Below are positions 13,485 to 25,476 of a stretch of DNA of 64,000 bases, one piece after another (position 1 is the first letter of the stretch; the number at the start of each line of letters is the position of its first letter). Source of the stretch: Saccharina japonica. Its lineage: Eukaryota > Sar > Phaeophyceae > Laminariales > Laminariaceae. The notes below the pieces were generated by a model. It was not told the origin of the DNA. It searched no databases and was given only the letters and a program-made list of their open reading frames with translations. The DNA lies in the NCBI GenBank assembly GCA_008828725.1, contig MEHQ01003854.1, positions 968,652-1,032,651 on the forward strand. Direction: 5' to 3'. A program made the translations under genes and the position numbers.

Positions 13485-14105
13485 CAGATGCTCCCAGTAT
13501 AGGAGTATCGAGTACATTTCGTACTCCGGGTACTGAGAGTATTGCAGTACTGGCCGCCTAAAAACTGCGAGTACTGGGAATATCCAGAGTATTGAACCCG
13601 GAAACACTTCGAGTACTCGCAGTATACTCCCGACGTACTGCCAGTACTCTACTCCAGTTGCCTTCCCCGAAAGCAACTTGCTCTAACTCCCACTCGTGGG
13701 ACCATCTGTGAATCTCTTCTGCGAAAAAATGGGATGTAATTATCAAACGGTGCACAGATGGTCGAAATATGAAATATATTTCATACGCCGAGATGCGCAT
13801 ATTGAGAGTATTCTGGTGCTGCGAGTACAGTACTCACAGTACCAACGCACGAAATACTGGCAGTTCTTGCGGTACCCGCAGTACACAACCCGGAAGTACG
13901 TGAAGTACAGGGGGTATCCATAGTATCAAACCCGGACTCCTGCGAGTCTCTTAAGTATCCGCAGTACTGAACCTCAAAATACTCCGAGTACTGTAAATAG
14001 CAGTATCCGCAGCACATGAGCCCGAAATACTGTGAGCACACGAGGTACCTGCATCATTTTGTCTCGAAAACACTACACATACTCCCAGGTACTGGGAGCA
14101 TCTGT
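13485..14105. repeat. TACTCGGAGTA-rich dispersed repeat, copy 2
   Basis: Many short tactcgg/ccgagta, gcagtactg and gcgagtact motifs. The segment 13681-13850 (cccactcgtgggaccatctg, aatgggatgtaatt, cggtgcaca, attgagagtattctggt) is homologous to about 56885-57040 in the AHCY intron, and the left part is related in inverse orientation to about 5615-5710. No coding potential. Confidence 0.65.
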
Positions 14106-16100
14106 GCATTCTTGCTGCGGAAGGGCGGTCCTCTTTGGGTGGCCCCCTGTGGAAAACGACGACACTGTTGCCAGGTATGATTGGACTGTATAATTGGACT
14201 CCGTAGCCGCCTAAGAAAGCTTTAGACAACTTTCGATGTCCTGTCACGACTCCACCGTCTGTACACACGTAGTGCTGAATGATCTTCCGGACAGGGAACA
14301 AATCCACCCTCCGCATACGCAGCCGGCCCTAAAAACGGCATGGGAACAAGATTGACAAAACGTACGTTTAATATCTCGTGCGGTACACAAACTCTACACC
14401 ATACAGTCTTGTGAACCACGGTCGAGCATGGAGTTTCTACGTTCTCCAAGGCAGACCATCACGCAAAGGCGGGCAAAAGCCGAAAGCCGATAAGGTCGGG
14501 TTTTCCGAAGCAGAAGAGGGCAAATCAGAAGGAAAAGGTAAAGGCGGTGCTGAAGCTGACAACCAAATTTTGCAGCACACGTGGAACATCTATTACGTGC
14601 CGGAGGCAATGTTTAGCACAGTTTGAGCAGCGCGGGATTAATCAAACCTATTGTAGTGCGTGACCCAATTACACTCTCAATACAACGATTTACGGTAGAT
14701 AACTTCTGTCGCCTGCTCTAATAATAGGCGGGTTAATTACGCAGCGATCAGCTGGATCGGATCAAAGGAAGGCCCGCGAAAATACTGATACACCCACACG
14801 GAGAAAAGGAAGACTGAGCTCAGGCGCCCTTCATCTCTATGACAAAAGCACTACAAATGGTAATATCAAGTTGACTTCAAGGGTCCAATAATAAACAACG
14901 TAAAGGGAACGATTATCATGTCACACGAACCCAAATCGATGAATCGATACGGCGCGCTTTGCTACATTCATAGAGGTAGTACCTGGTATTTGATAACGTT
15001 TTATAAACTCGGCACAGCAGCAGCATGGACAATATATGAACAATGTATGAACAAAAAACACAGGCAACAGACCCATGTCATTAGGCGGGCGAGGTGCTAT
15101 TTTGCCAGTTTTCTTCAAGCGCCACTATTAATAGCTTAATAGCACGACCAGCAGCATTCAGTTACTATCTGCAAGCTTGATAGGGCTGCGAGTTGGATGC
15201 TATGAGTCACCGATTAGCTATTTAGTTGGCTATTGATAGGCATTATAGTGATTAAATAACTGCGTGGGGTAATGTGTGGAGTCCTGCGTTTTTGTACCTG
15301 ACTGGGGCGTTCGTGGCTCTTGCGTGTATTTCACTGATAAAAAACTTGAGTAAGATATTTAATAGTTGGGTTACGGTATAGGTGTAACTACCAGTTGGTC
15401 GTGAAGTCTTGCCAACCAAAGCCTACGGTCGCTTACAAGGAAGATAACAAAATGCAAAAAGAAGCGGACAGAGAGATTCGCGGATATAGGCGCGAACGGA
15501 CGACTTGCAAATGCCAAGAGCTCCATGCCAAAAACAAAACATTTGTACGCCCGGCAGATTTCGATTCTTCGTTTTGAGAACACAGCGAGTTGCATAGATA
15601 GATTATCGATATTTTCGCTCACGTTGTCGCGCTCTGATCGTTATGTACGCGATTTGCTGATTTGTGCGGGGGTGATTGCGCTGTGCTGTGTTGCGCTTGC
15701 AGTAGATAGATGCTGGACGACATGCTCGAACGTATAAAAAAAGGCCGACAAAAAACAAATATTGGAAAAAGAAGGCTCTTCCCATAAAAAAGCATGAAAA
15801 AGGAAAAAGGCTCACCGGCAAGAAATAGAAGAACGCGTTGTTCAAGTGGGAGTTCTGAGTTCTGAGAGACCAGAAAGGGGTCAATGGAGCCCCCTTTGGG
15901 GAAGAAAAAAAAAAAACAAGAAAGTTCTCGTACACAACAGGTAACCGTATAGACTTAATTATCTTTGCACTTTTCCTCAGTGGGCTCGGTTGGCACATTC
16001 CTGGCCTCTAAGTGCTCCCAGTTGAACACCGTCTCCTTCTATTACTTGCGGAACTTTCCAGCTTTTCTTTACTTTCTTCCTTTTTTTCGTTTTTTTTCGT
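14106..16100. other. Intron sequence without recognised features
   Basis: Nothing gene-like. It includes CTATTAATAG at 15125-15134, one TACCTGGTA near 14986, and a 23-bp segment at 15501-15523 that recurs exactly at 56781-56803. Confidence 0.4.
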
Positions 16101-16109
16101 TTTTTTTCG

Positions 16110-16790
16110 TTTTTTTCGCAAATCACACCCAGCTCAGCAGCGGAGCGCCGTGTGGTGCCGTGCGCTGCGGTGCCGTGTCCTGCCGGGTGGTGCGGTGCTG
16201 TGCCATGCTGTGCTTTCTCTTCGTACATATATACCAGCCAGACACCCGGTATCATGCGTACGAAGTACCAAGTACCACATAGAAGCACGAAAAAAGCACA
16301 AATCAGACCCAGCTAAGCTCAGCTCAGCTCACGCAGCAGCTCAGCGCAGCTCAAAGCAGCAGAACCCAGCTCAGCAGCGCAGCGCACCGCACCGCACCGC
16401 ACCGCACCGCCGTGTGATGCCGTGCTGTGCCGTGCCCTGCCGTGTGGTGCGGTGCTCTGCCATACTGTGCCGTGCTGTGCTTTCTCTTTCGTTCCTATTA
16501 ATACCAGGTACCAGGTATCATACGAAGTACCAGGTACCCGGTACGACTAATTACTTTTGTAATTACTAATTACCACATAAAAATCACAAAAAGGCTCACC
16601 CAGCTCAGCTCAGCCCAGCTCAGCTCACGCAGCAACGCAGCTGCACTGCGCTGCACTTGCGCAGCGCAAGTGCGCGCAGTGCAGCTCAGTGCCGCTCAGT
16701 GCAGCACGGTGCAGCACAGTGTAACGCAGTGCAGCGCCGTGCGGTGTTGTGCCGTGCTGAGCTTTCTCTTTCGTGCATATCAAAAGAAGT
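16110..16790. repeat. Three tandem-like units of a CAGCTCAG / GTGCCGTGCTGTGCTTTCTC repeat
   Basis: Units of about 160-220 bp begin near 16110, 16295 and 16575. Each opens with aaatcacaccc- or agaccc-agctcag, passes through GC-rich gcagcgc/gtgccgtg runs and closes with gtgctttctctttcgt followed by a TACCAGGTA-containing spacer. Two shorter relatives lie at 18030-18215. The CAGCTCAG and gtgccgtg halves are partly complementary and could fold. Confidence 0.65.
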
Positions 16791-16942
16791 ACCAGGTACG
16801 TATTATACGTATATATCTAGATATATACATACCAGTACATGAATGCGGCGTCCGGGTTGTTTTCCTGGAGCATGGAGTTCTTGGCATTTACAAGATTCAA
16901 ATTTTGGACCATCTGTTCCGTCCCATTCTTACTTGTGAGCGA

Positions 16943-16988
16943 GCGTAGCCGGCGGAACCGCCCGCTACGCTACGTGAAGCTCCTTGTA
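16943..16988. repeat. GC-rich hairpin next to CTCCTTGTA, site 1
   Basis: Contains gcgtagccggcgg and ccgcccgctacgc, which pair as an imperfect stem, followed by agctccttgtacg. Member of a set of six similar sites in the window. Confidence 0.5.
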
Positions 16989-18029
16989 CGTATAATATAT
17001 ACGAGCACAGGTTGTGTAAGCATGAAATACATACATCACGTGCGGCAAACGAGTCGTACATGCCTCATCACCGCTGTACTATGTACCAGGTACAGGACTA
17101 TGGGCGAGCGATACAAGTACACAGGCTACAACTGAAAACATGTCAGCACTCTGTACAGCTACTCGCATGTACCAGGTATATAGACTTACTTACATTTGTC
17201 TTTCTCAGGGATTGCCCATCCCTGGCCTCTCAGAGCTCCCACTTCGATACCGCCTCCTTCTAATACTTGATTACTTGCCGGAGCTTTCCCCCCTGTCTTT
17301 GTTTCCTATAATGTTTTGTTCGCAAGAGCCTTTCTTTTCGGTTTTGGGTTCGTGTGTGTACCCAGATAGCACGGCAGTGCGGGCGAGCCCGGCACCATCG
17401 CGGGTATGGGAAGGCGCTGGCCAGTAAAGGGGGGGACGGAAGGAGCGCGGTCGCCTTTTTCGTGGCTAGGCGTGGTGTGTCCATCGAGACACGAGGGAAG
17501 CATCAAGGGGCTTTGTCTGTCTTGCTGCTGCTGCGAAACAAGTTTGTCCGAAATTGTAAGGATCGTTTTTTGTAAAATATAATTAAAGCGGTACTTATTT
17601 CTCAACCAAATATTATTTACAGAGAGACAGCCAGGCGGTTTGAACGCCATCATGCTCGAGTGGGCGAATGAGGGCCACGGTGAGCACCGGGCTTCGCGCG
17701 AGGCGGGCCACGGGGCTCACTGGGGCAGAGAGGCAGTAGAGCTCGACCCGGACCGAATCGATGGCGAGGTGATGGCGAGGTGATCGCGGGGGGTCGGGGA
17801 GCGTCGAGGGTGACAGAACGTGACAGTCGTTGTAAGTTTTTTGTTTTTTAAGCGGCGCAATCACGATATGTCATTTGTAGTATTCGTGTGTGATACGAGA
17901 TGTACTAGGTTTTCTTTTACATATTTCGACCGTTTTTTTCGTTTTTGTTTTCGCTCCTGTTGCTTTGTTCGAGCACGAGTACTCGTCCGTATACTCGTAC
18001 GTATGTACGTCTTTCTATCAGTTTTATTG

Positions 18030-18215
18030 TTTTTCGTAGTTCACAACTTGACGACCGTGCTGTGCTGTGCTTTCTCTTTCATAATACGAGTACATACAAA
18101 GTACGATGTTGCTGTACCACCACACATACTTACAAAAAAGGCACGAATCAAACCCACAGCAGGCAGCGCAGCGCCGTGCTGTGAGCCGTGTTGCTGTGCT
18201 TTCTCTTTCGAACAT
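18030..18215. repeat. Two partial units of the GTGCTGTGCTTTCTCTTTC repeat
   Basis: Shares ccgtgctgtgctgtgctttc and the aaggcacgaatcaaaccca opening with the units at 16110-16790, but each copy is shorter. Confidence 0.6.
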
Positions 18216-18376
18216 AAAGCTTTGTTGTCCTGGAGCATGGAGCTTATAATGTGTGCATCCCGAGCATATTTTGCATACATGTCAAGTCCACCGTTTATTC
18301 GCTGCACCATGAACCTCTTGCATTTTCAAGTCGGTGCTTGAACTACATCATGAGCCTCTTCTGCCCATTTCCTTGC

Positions 18377-18425
18377 GCGAGCGTAGCGGGCGGCGTCAGC
18401 CGCCCGCGGAGCGGAGCCCTTGTAT
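18377..18425. repeat. GC-rich hairpin next to GCCCTTGTA, site 2
   Basis: The stem is formed by gcgggcggc and gccgcccgc, followed by ggagcggagcccttgtataa. Confidence 0.6.
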
Positions 18426-19083
18426 AAGCATTTGTATTATTGATGGATCTCAGTAAATCGTCAGTTCTCCACGCTCGGGCCATTTGCATATCTCAGGAAA
18501 ACCTGACTTCTCGACGCCCGTGCCTCGCGCTCCGTATCTTACCCCCCGCTTTTTTCCCGCCGCCGTAATGAAATTTTTCAACTTCTATTGATTTAATGTG
18601 TGAGGATGAAACCCTGATGAATACTCCGCTCCGTATCCGGACTCTGACAGTGATGAGATATTTTTTCCCCCCGCCTTTATGAACTTTCGAAGTTTTTTAT
18701 CCAAGTTTGATTTTTTTCCCCCCCGTCCTGACGAATTTTCGAAATTTTCTATCCAAGTTCTATTAATATGTTTATCCACTTTTATGATGGAGTTTGTGTG
18801 AGGATGAAAATTTAGCACCCCTCTACGTATATACGATACCAGTCATTTACTTGATACCTCATATAATTTTGCTGCTAATGATATATTATCACCTGAAGAA
18901 GACATTAATTAATCTAGATAGAGGAAAATATGATCAAATTATGTTGATAATATTATCAGTATTAATATGAGTACACATGCACATAGCAATACGCGTGCAG
19001 CGTATCATAAAAACAGTGTTCATTACTGGATGGTATGATATTGATAGATAGATGTTGTCGTCGTGTTATTTTTTTTGCCCATT

Positions 19084-19180
19084 TTAACCCTTTCAGGACT
19101 GCAGTCCCGTTTTGTGGACAAACCACTCTAATTCTAAGCAATTTGTCCCCATAACGGGACTCCAGTCCTATAAGGGCTAA
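19084..19180. mobile_element. 97-bp hairpin MITE
   Basis: The two halves are inverted copies: CCCTTTCAGGACTGCAGTCC.. at 19088-19122 pairs with the segment at 19142-19176 ending in CCTATAAGGG, about 35 bp per arm with a 19-bp loop. It is flanked by TTAA on the left and CTAA on the right. A half copy of the same family lies at 43213-43262. Too short to encode anything. Confidence 0.7.
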
Positions 19181-19468
19181 GTTGTTGTTGCTGTTGTTGT
19201 TGGTACGTTGTTTACGTTGTTGTTACGTAGCGTTTTTTTTTTTAGTGCCGCTACGCACGAGTTCGACTACGAGTTCGTGTTTTCGTATGTTGGGTATTTT
19301 TTTGTGTCGCTATACCAGGTTATTTTTTTAAGTACCCCTTTACGTATATACGTAGTGATACCAATTATTATTTTTTCAAGTAAACAGGTATTATTATTTT
19401 TAATATATTACAGACGTAGACTTTTTGTACCAGGTATTATATGTATGTATGTTGCCCATTTAATGTGT

Positions 19469-19495
19469 TGTTGTTGTTGTTGTTGTTGTTGTTGT
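19469..19495. repeat. GTT microsatellite
   Basis: Nine uninterrupted GTT-type trinucleotides. Confidence 0.9.
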
Positions 19496-19744
19496 AGGCC
19501 CATAACATCGAAAGAAGTCCCGTTAAAATGTCGATTATTGATCCCTGACGCAATAAATGAGCCCCAATCAAAGGCACACTCTCCAGCAAGAAAACACACA
19601 AAGCAACGCAATGAGGCAAGCAAAGCCAAACCATGGAATAAAATCGACGGACTCTAAAATATGGTATACCCAAGCCACTATCCCACAACGCACGACAGAC
19701 AACTAAAGGAGTGACGCGAAAGAAGCCCAACCCATCCATGTAAA

Positions 19745-19890
19745 AAAGCACAAAACATCAAAATATAGGGTGTTTTTCCGTGCAACACCATGCAACACCA
19801 TGCAACACACGCTAGACCAACGCCACATCCATCTACGCTCTCGTGTCCGGCAATGGTGCCCAAGAAGCCAAAGCCATGAAGAAATCCACG
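19745..19890. repeat. Repeat with CCGTGCAACAC motif, single unit
   Basis: Shares aaaatata..gtgtttt.ccgtgcaacac, cgccacatccatctacgctc and cccaagaagc with the block at 22090-22520, so copies of this repeat bracket the satellite blocks on both sides. Confidence 0.55.
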
Positions 19891-19929
19891 AATGCCACGA
19901 ATGGAAATCACAATCCGGACAACGCTTCA

Positions 19930-20965
19930 TTACGAGCTAGCTCATCTGTCGTGTATAGCTCAAGCTTTGAAAACATGTGCAGATGAGCTACCGATTATGG
20001 CTCAAGCCTCTAAAACATGTGCAGATGAGCTACCGATTATAGCTCAAGCCTCAAAACATGTGCAGATGAGCTACCGATTATAGCTCAAGCTTTGAAAACA
20101 TGCGCCGAGGATACCATGAGACCGAGGGATTTGATGGTTATGGTATCGACGAATTCACTTCATTGTATATCTCAATGTCGAACAATATAATATAGTCANG
20201 CTAAACATGTGCAGATGAGCTACCATTGATAGCTCAAGCTTTGAAAACATGCGTAGCTCATGTAGCCTCCTATAGCTCATTTTGGGCCAAATGAGATAGC
20301 TCAGGCAGACTCATATAGCTCACTCCGGACATAGTGTGCAGATGATCTACCATTGATAGCTCAAGCTTTGACAAACATGTGCAGATGAGCTATCGCCTAT
20401 AGATCAAGCGAAATGGAAAACATGTGTAGCTCATGTAGCTGACGTAGACTCACCGGTGAGCTAGCTCTTTAAAGAGCTAGCTCGAGCTACGGTGAGCTGA
20501 TCTGCCTATAATAGCAGATGAGCTACCGATTATGCTCAAGCCTCTAAAACATGTGCAGATGAGCTACCGATTATAGCTCAAGCTTTGAAAACATGCGCAG
20601 ATGAGCTACCGATTATAGCTCAAGCTTTGAAAACATGCGCAGATGAGCTACCGATTATAGCTCAAGCCTTNGAAACATGTGCAGATGAGCTACCAATTAT
20701 AGCTCAGCTTTGAAAACATGCGTAGCTCATGTACTCCTATAGCTCAGTTTGGGGCCAAATGAGCTAGCTCAGTGCAGATCATATAGCTCACTCCGGACAT
20801 ATGTGTGCAGATGAGCTACCATTATAGCTCAAGCTTTAAAACATGTGCAGATGAGCTATCGCCTATAGCTCAAGCGAAGGAAAATCATGTGAGCTCATGT
20901 AGCTCACGTAGCTCACCGGTGAAGCTAGCTCTTTAAAGAGCTAGCTCGAGCTACGGTGAGCTGAT
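19930..20965. repeat. 42-bp satellite-like array with AGCT-rich palindromes, block 1
   Basis: Units of about 42 bp centre on gatgagctaccgattatag followed by ctcaagctttgaaaacatgt. Two higher-order repeats are visible, each ending in a segment with a long AGCT-rich palindrome around gctagctctttaaagagcta and then gagctgat (first end about 20510, second about 20965). Two ambiguous bases (20199, 20671) suggest assembly difficulty. Open frames here only translate the repeat. Confidence 0.85.
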
Positions 20966-21494
20966 TTGTCCGGGGTGTGAAACCCTTGGCATTCCTTTCT
21001 ATTTACATTTATTTTTGTTTATGTCGGATGGGATATTTCCATTCTCCTGCCACCCTCACTTTGGCCTACATTTACTACACTTTGAATAAAAACCAGAAAA
21101 TTCCATTTAATCCACCGTGTGCAGAAAATGTTCAGCTTTCGGTTTCTTAACTCAAGTTTTTTCGTCCCATACTAAAATCAAGTAAGTCGTATTTATTTTT
21201 GTTCATCCTGATCAACTTTATTTTCGATTTTCTTTTCGTACTTTGGTTTTCATACTCACACTGATACTGAAATCAAGTAAATACAAGTATCGTCTTGGTC
21301 GAGAGATTTCCAGCCAAGTCTTTTTCTTATCAATAGAGATTTGGTACGGAAATAAAAATTATCGTCTTGGTCAAGACGCGGCTTTCACCACATCCCGGAC
21401 GAGACTTGTATCACACCCCGGGTATATTCCAAAAGGTCTCGGTTCTGGAAGTCCGCGCGCACGCGAGCTTTGATCCAGATTTGTTATATATAAT
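20966..21494. other. Unique spacer between satellite blocks
   Basis: AT-rich; no gene seen. Phrases such as ctgaaatcaagtaa and cgtcttggtc recur two or three times. Confidence 0.4.
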
Positions 21495-22070
21495 GACATC
21501 TCGTGAGCTTGGTCATCTGTCCCCTATAGCTCAAGTCTCAAAAACATGTGCAGATGAGCTACCGGTTATAGCTCAAGCTTTGAAAACATGCGCCGAGGAG
21601 CTACCAATTATTGAGTACACGGAGGGGAGGGAAATTGGTTGGATGGGATTGATTGGTGGTATTCGACGAATTGGGTCAGCTTGTTCACTCTGAATGAATG
21701 ATGACCTGCAAATTGTCGGAAGGCAAATAATATAATGATAAAATTATAGCTCAAGCCCTCCAAACATGTGCAGATGAGCTACCGATTGTAGCTCAAGCTT
21801 TGAAAACATGCGTAGCTCATGTAGCTCCTATAGCTCATTTTGGGCCAAATGAGATAGCTCAGGCAGACCATATAGCTCACTCCGGACATACGTGTGCAGA
21901 TGATCTACCTATTGTAGCTCAAGCTTTGAAAACATGTGCAGATGAGCTATCGCCTATAGATCAAGCGAAATAAAACATGTGTAGCTCATGTAGCTGACGT
22001 AGATCACCGGTGAGCTAGCTCTTTAAAGAGCTAGCTCGAGCTACGGTGAGCTGATCTGTCCGGGGTGTGG
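21495..22070. repeat. 42-bp satellite-like array, block 2
   Basis: Same unit and same terminal palindrome segment as block 1, with an interruption near 21615-21745. The end (about 22065) has the same gatctgtccggggtgtg as the end of block 1. Confidence 0.85.
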
Positions 22071-22089
22071 AATATTCCACTCAACCGCT

Positions 22090-22520
22090 ACTACCAAATA
22101 AAACGAAAACGATTTCCCGTGCTGCACACGATAGTCAACCGCTTAACAAATCGGGAAATCGACAAAACAATTAAAATATAAAAAGCGTTTTCCCGTGCAA
22201 CACACGCCGGACAACCGCCACGAACAGAATATACCACCCCACCGCAATACCGGGGGATAGAACAAAAAAAAATTCCCGTGCGACACACGACAGACAACCG
22301 CAACATCCATCTACGAAAATCGACACAACAATCAAAATATAAAAAACGTTTACTACCAGTTCAACACACGACGTACAACTGCCATATCCATCTACGCTCA
22401 TGTGTCTAAAATACGGCAGGGATACCCAAGAAGCATACAAACGTTTTTTTCTCGTGCAACACGCGACAGACAACAGCCACATCCAGTTACGATCTCGTGC
22501 TTTCGGGAGTTATGCCCAAG
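22090..22520. repeat. Tandem copies of CCCGTGCAACACACGAC repeat
   Basis: Four or five copies, 75-110 bp apart, of cccgtgcaacacacg followed by (a)caaccgc and often catccatctacg, with aaaatataaaaa-cgtttt between them. Confidence 0.65.
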
Positions 22521-22764
22521 AATTCAAAGCCATGGAGAAAAAGGAACATGACATCCCTCTACAAACCGAAGCGAACATTGAAAAGCTCAAACGGAACAAC
22601 ACACACAAACAGGGGAACAACAACAACAACAACATTTTTGCATCATTCATTACGTCAGGAATCAACAATACAAACTGGGCCTCTTCAACGGTCCCTTGGC
22701 ATCGTAAACTGGAGCCTTAGCCTCTCGGTCCCTTGGCATCGTAAACTGCCTGATGTATTGCGGG

Positions 22765-22817
22765 CCTTATTCCTCCTTCGCTTCGCCGACGGCCTGGGCC
22801 GGCGGCGAAGCCCCCTT
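22765..22817. repeat. GC-rich hairpin next to CCCCCTTGTAT, site 3
   Basis: ccttcgcttcgccg and cggcggcgaag pair around ggcctgggcc; the sequence then reads cccccttgtatg. Confidence 0.6.
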
Positions 22818-22900
22818 GTATGTATTACTATTATTATGTTGTGTTTCACTTTCCACCATTTCCCCTCTGAGCGATCTCGCGCGCCCTCTGCGTTATTTTT

Positions 22901-25476
22901 AGGGGATTTTACAAAAAGGGGTACACCCCCCTATATCGTGACAAAAAGGGGGACATCGGTTTTCGCCGCCGGGTACGCCTATTAATAGGTACTCTGTCAA
23001 ATCGCCTCGAAATTAAAACCTGATGCGTTTGCCACACTCACATGGCATCTCCCTACCATCCATAGCGGTTTTTTTTTTCATATGTTTAGCGGGTGAACGA
23101 GAGCGATCAAAAGGGGGGAGTGAGCATATCCCCCTTTTTGTTATGCCTACGCGAGGGTATCCCCCTTTCCATCTACTTAGTTTGGGAAAGTCCCCCTTTT
23201 TACGTAACGTCCCCCTTTTTGTTACGCTGCGGAGAGATATCCCCCTTTCTGTGTCAAAACGATCACGGGTAAGTGACCACTCCATGTTCTGGTTGTTGTG
23301 GCACGCCCAACAGACGAAGTCTAACGTCGAAAAGACCAACGGCCCATACCTAGGCAAATGTGGTCACCAGATGAGCATACGTAATGTACGTATATATCAC
23401 AAATGATGCCGTGAGTACTGCCTGAACACCATATCCGAGAGAAGGTCATGTGACAAGCGCGTCGTTCAGAATCAATCGTGGTTTTCAGGTGTCGCCCTGC
23501 AATCAATGCATTACATTGGTTGGCGCCCTGTGCCCTGTGATCTTCAAAAATCACCAACATATGCATACGAGTATACGTAAATATGTGCGTACCAAAGGAT
23601 AGTAGTACTCTTCTGGTACTGCTTGCTACTGAACGTATATTGTGTAGTCGTGCCGGTACCGCCGTATACGTATACGCGTATATAAGGTACGTACCATGAC
23701 GTTTAGGAGAGGAGAGTCTTATTGTACCAGGCAATGAGCTGTTGAGCTATTAGGTCACAGTGGTGGTTAATATATGACTATGAGTATACCGTTAATGCGC
23801 TGGGCCGTTGGACTGGTGTTGACGACCACCTCTTTAACGAGAACCTCGCCGCCGGTGCTTGGTAGTGTCCCCCCTTTTGTAACGATATATGGGGGGTGTC
23901 CCCCTTTTTGTCAAATGCCCTTATTTTTAAGTGATATTTTTTCGCGGAGCGCTCGCGGGCGACCACTGTGTTATTCATCTTTGCCAGCACAGTGAAGTTT
24001 CGTTTGCGTGTTGTGAAGTTTCGTCCTCCTTCGTTAGCTTCGTCGGCGGCCTGGGCCGACGGCGGCATTCCCCTTGTATATACGTATATATACCAGGTAC
24101 TCGTATTATACGTACTGGCTGCGAGTACTGGACACGTCTCAGTATTAGTATCGTATATTTGTACATACCACGTACTACTCGTACCTGTATACTCGTACTG
24201 CTGCTGTATGGACGAGTTAAGAGTGAAGCCAAAGGGTGAACGTAATCTGTCCACCTCGTTGCCTCGAACCTTCATCAACGTGTACGTATAATATGTACCA
24301 GTAGAACCAACATTAACATTATCATCGTCACCAGCGTATCGCTAAACAAAATATTCGAATCGTGAGCGATAACAGTGCAGTGTGAGTGTGCTCTTCAGCT
24401 CAATCTCGCCGTTCACTCGTACCCCTTTTCTTCCAGTACCAGCCGTACTTGGTATTATATTATAGGGCATTTGACAAAAAGGGGGACACCCCCCATATAT
24501 CGTTACAAAAGGGGGGACACTACCAAGCACCGGCGGCGAGGTTCTCGTTAAAGAGGCGGTCGTCAACACCAATCCAACGGCCCAGCGCATTAACGGTATA
24601 CTCATAGTCATATATTAACAACCACTGTGACCGAATAGCTCAACAGCTCATTGCCTGGTACAATAAGACTCTCCTCTCCTAAACGTCATGGTACGTACCT
24701 TATATACGCGTATATGTATACGGCGGTACCGGCACGACTACACAATATACGTTCAGTGGCAAGCAGTACCAGAAGAGTACTACTATCCCTTGGTACGTAC
24801 ATATTTACGTATACTCGTATGCATATGGTGATTTTTGAAGACCACAGGGCACAGGGCGCCAACCAATGTAATGCATTGATTGCAGGGCGACACCTGAAAA
24901 CCACGATTGATTCTGAACGACGCGCTTGTCACATGACCTTATCTCGGATATGGTGTGCAGGCAGTACTCACGGCATCATTTGTGATATATACGTACATTA
25001 CGTATGCTCATCTGGTGACCACATTTGCCTAGGTATGGGCCGTTGGTCTTTTCGACGTTAGACTTCGTCTGTTGGGCGTGCCACAACAACCAGAACATGG
25101 AGTGGTCACTTACCCGTGGTCTTTTTGACACAGAAAGGGGGATATCTCTCCGCAGCGTAACAAAAAGGGGGACGTTACGTAAAAAGGGGGACTTTCCCAA
25201 ACTAAGTAGATGAAAAGGGGGATACCCTCGCGTAGGCATAACAAAAAGGGGGATATGCTTACTCCCCCCTTTTGATCGCTCTCGTTCACCCGCTAAACAT
25301 ATGAAAAAAAAAACCACTATGGATGGTAGGGAGATGCCATGTGAGTGTGGCAAACGCATCAGGTTTTAATTTCGAGGCGGTTTGACAGAGTACATAGGCG
25401 TACCCGGCGGCGAAAACCGATGTCCCCCTTTTTATCACGATATAGGGGGGTGTACCCCATTTTGTAAAACCCCCTA
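22901..25476. mobile_element. Foldback element: 1-kb inverted repeats with CCCCCTTTTT motif arrays
   Basis: The left arm is 22901-23921 and the right arm 24463-25476, very similar in reverse complement over their whole length, with a 541-bp unrelated spacer between. Outer ends are TAGGGGATTTTAC and GTAAAACCCCCTA. Each arm carries about ten copies of GACAAAAAGGGGGA or its complement TCCCCCTTTTTGT in both orientations, clustered at the outer end (within about 350 bp) and at the inner end. Short frames in the arms are mirrored copies of each other and show no domain. Arms differ by small indels, including a 6-bp insertion that makes CTATTAATAG at 22979-22988 in the left arm only. No transposase is visible. 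Confidence 0.85.
24024..24079. repeat. GC-rich hairpin next to CCCCTTGTAT, site 4
   Basis: ttcgtcggcggcctgggccg followed by acggcggcattccccttgta, in the spacer of the foldback element; close relative of site 3. Confidence 0.55.

Noticed and set aside
23023..25359. Mirrored open frames of 114-137 codons in the foldback arms
   Set aside because: They are the same DNA read in the two arms, without any known domain; the reading frames follow from the repeated CCCCCTTTTTGT motif.
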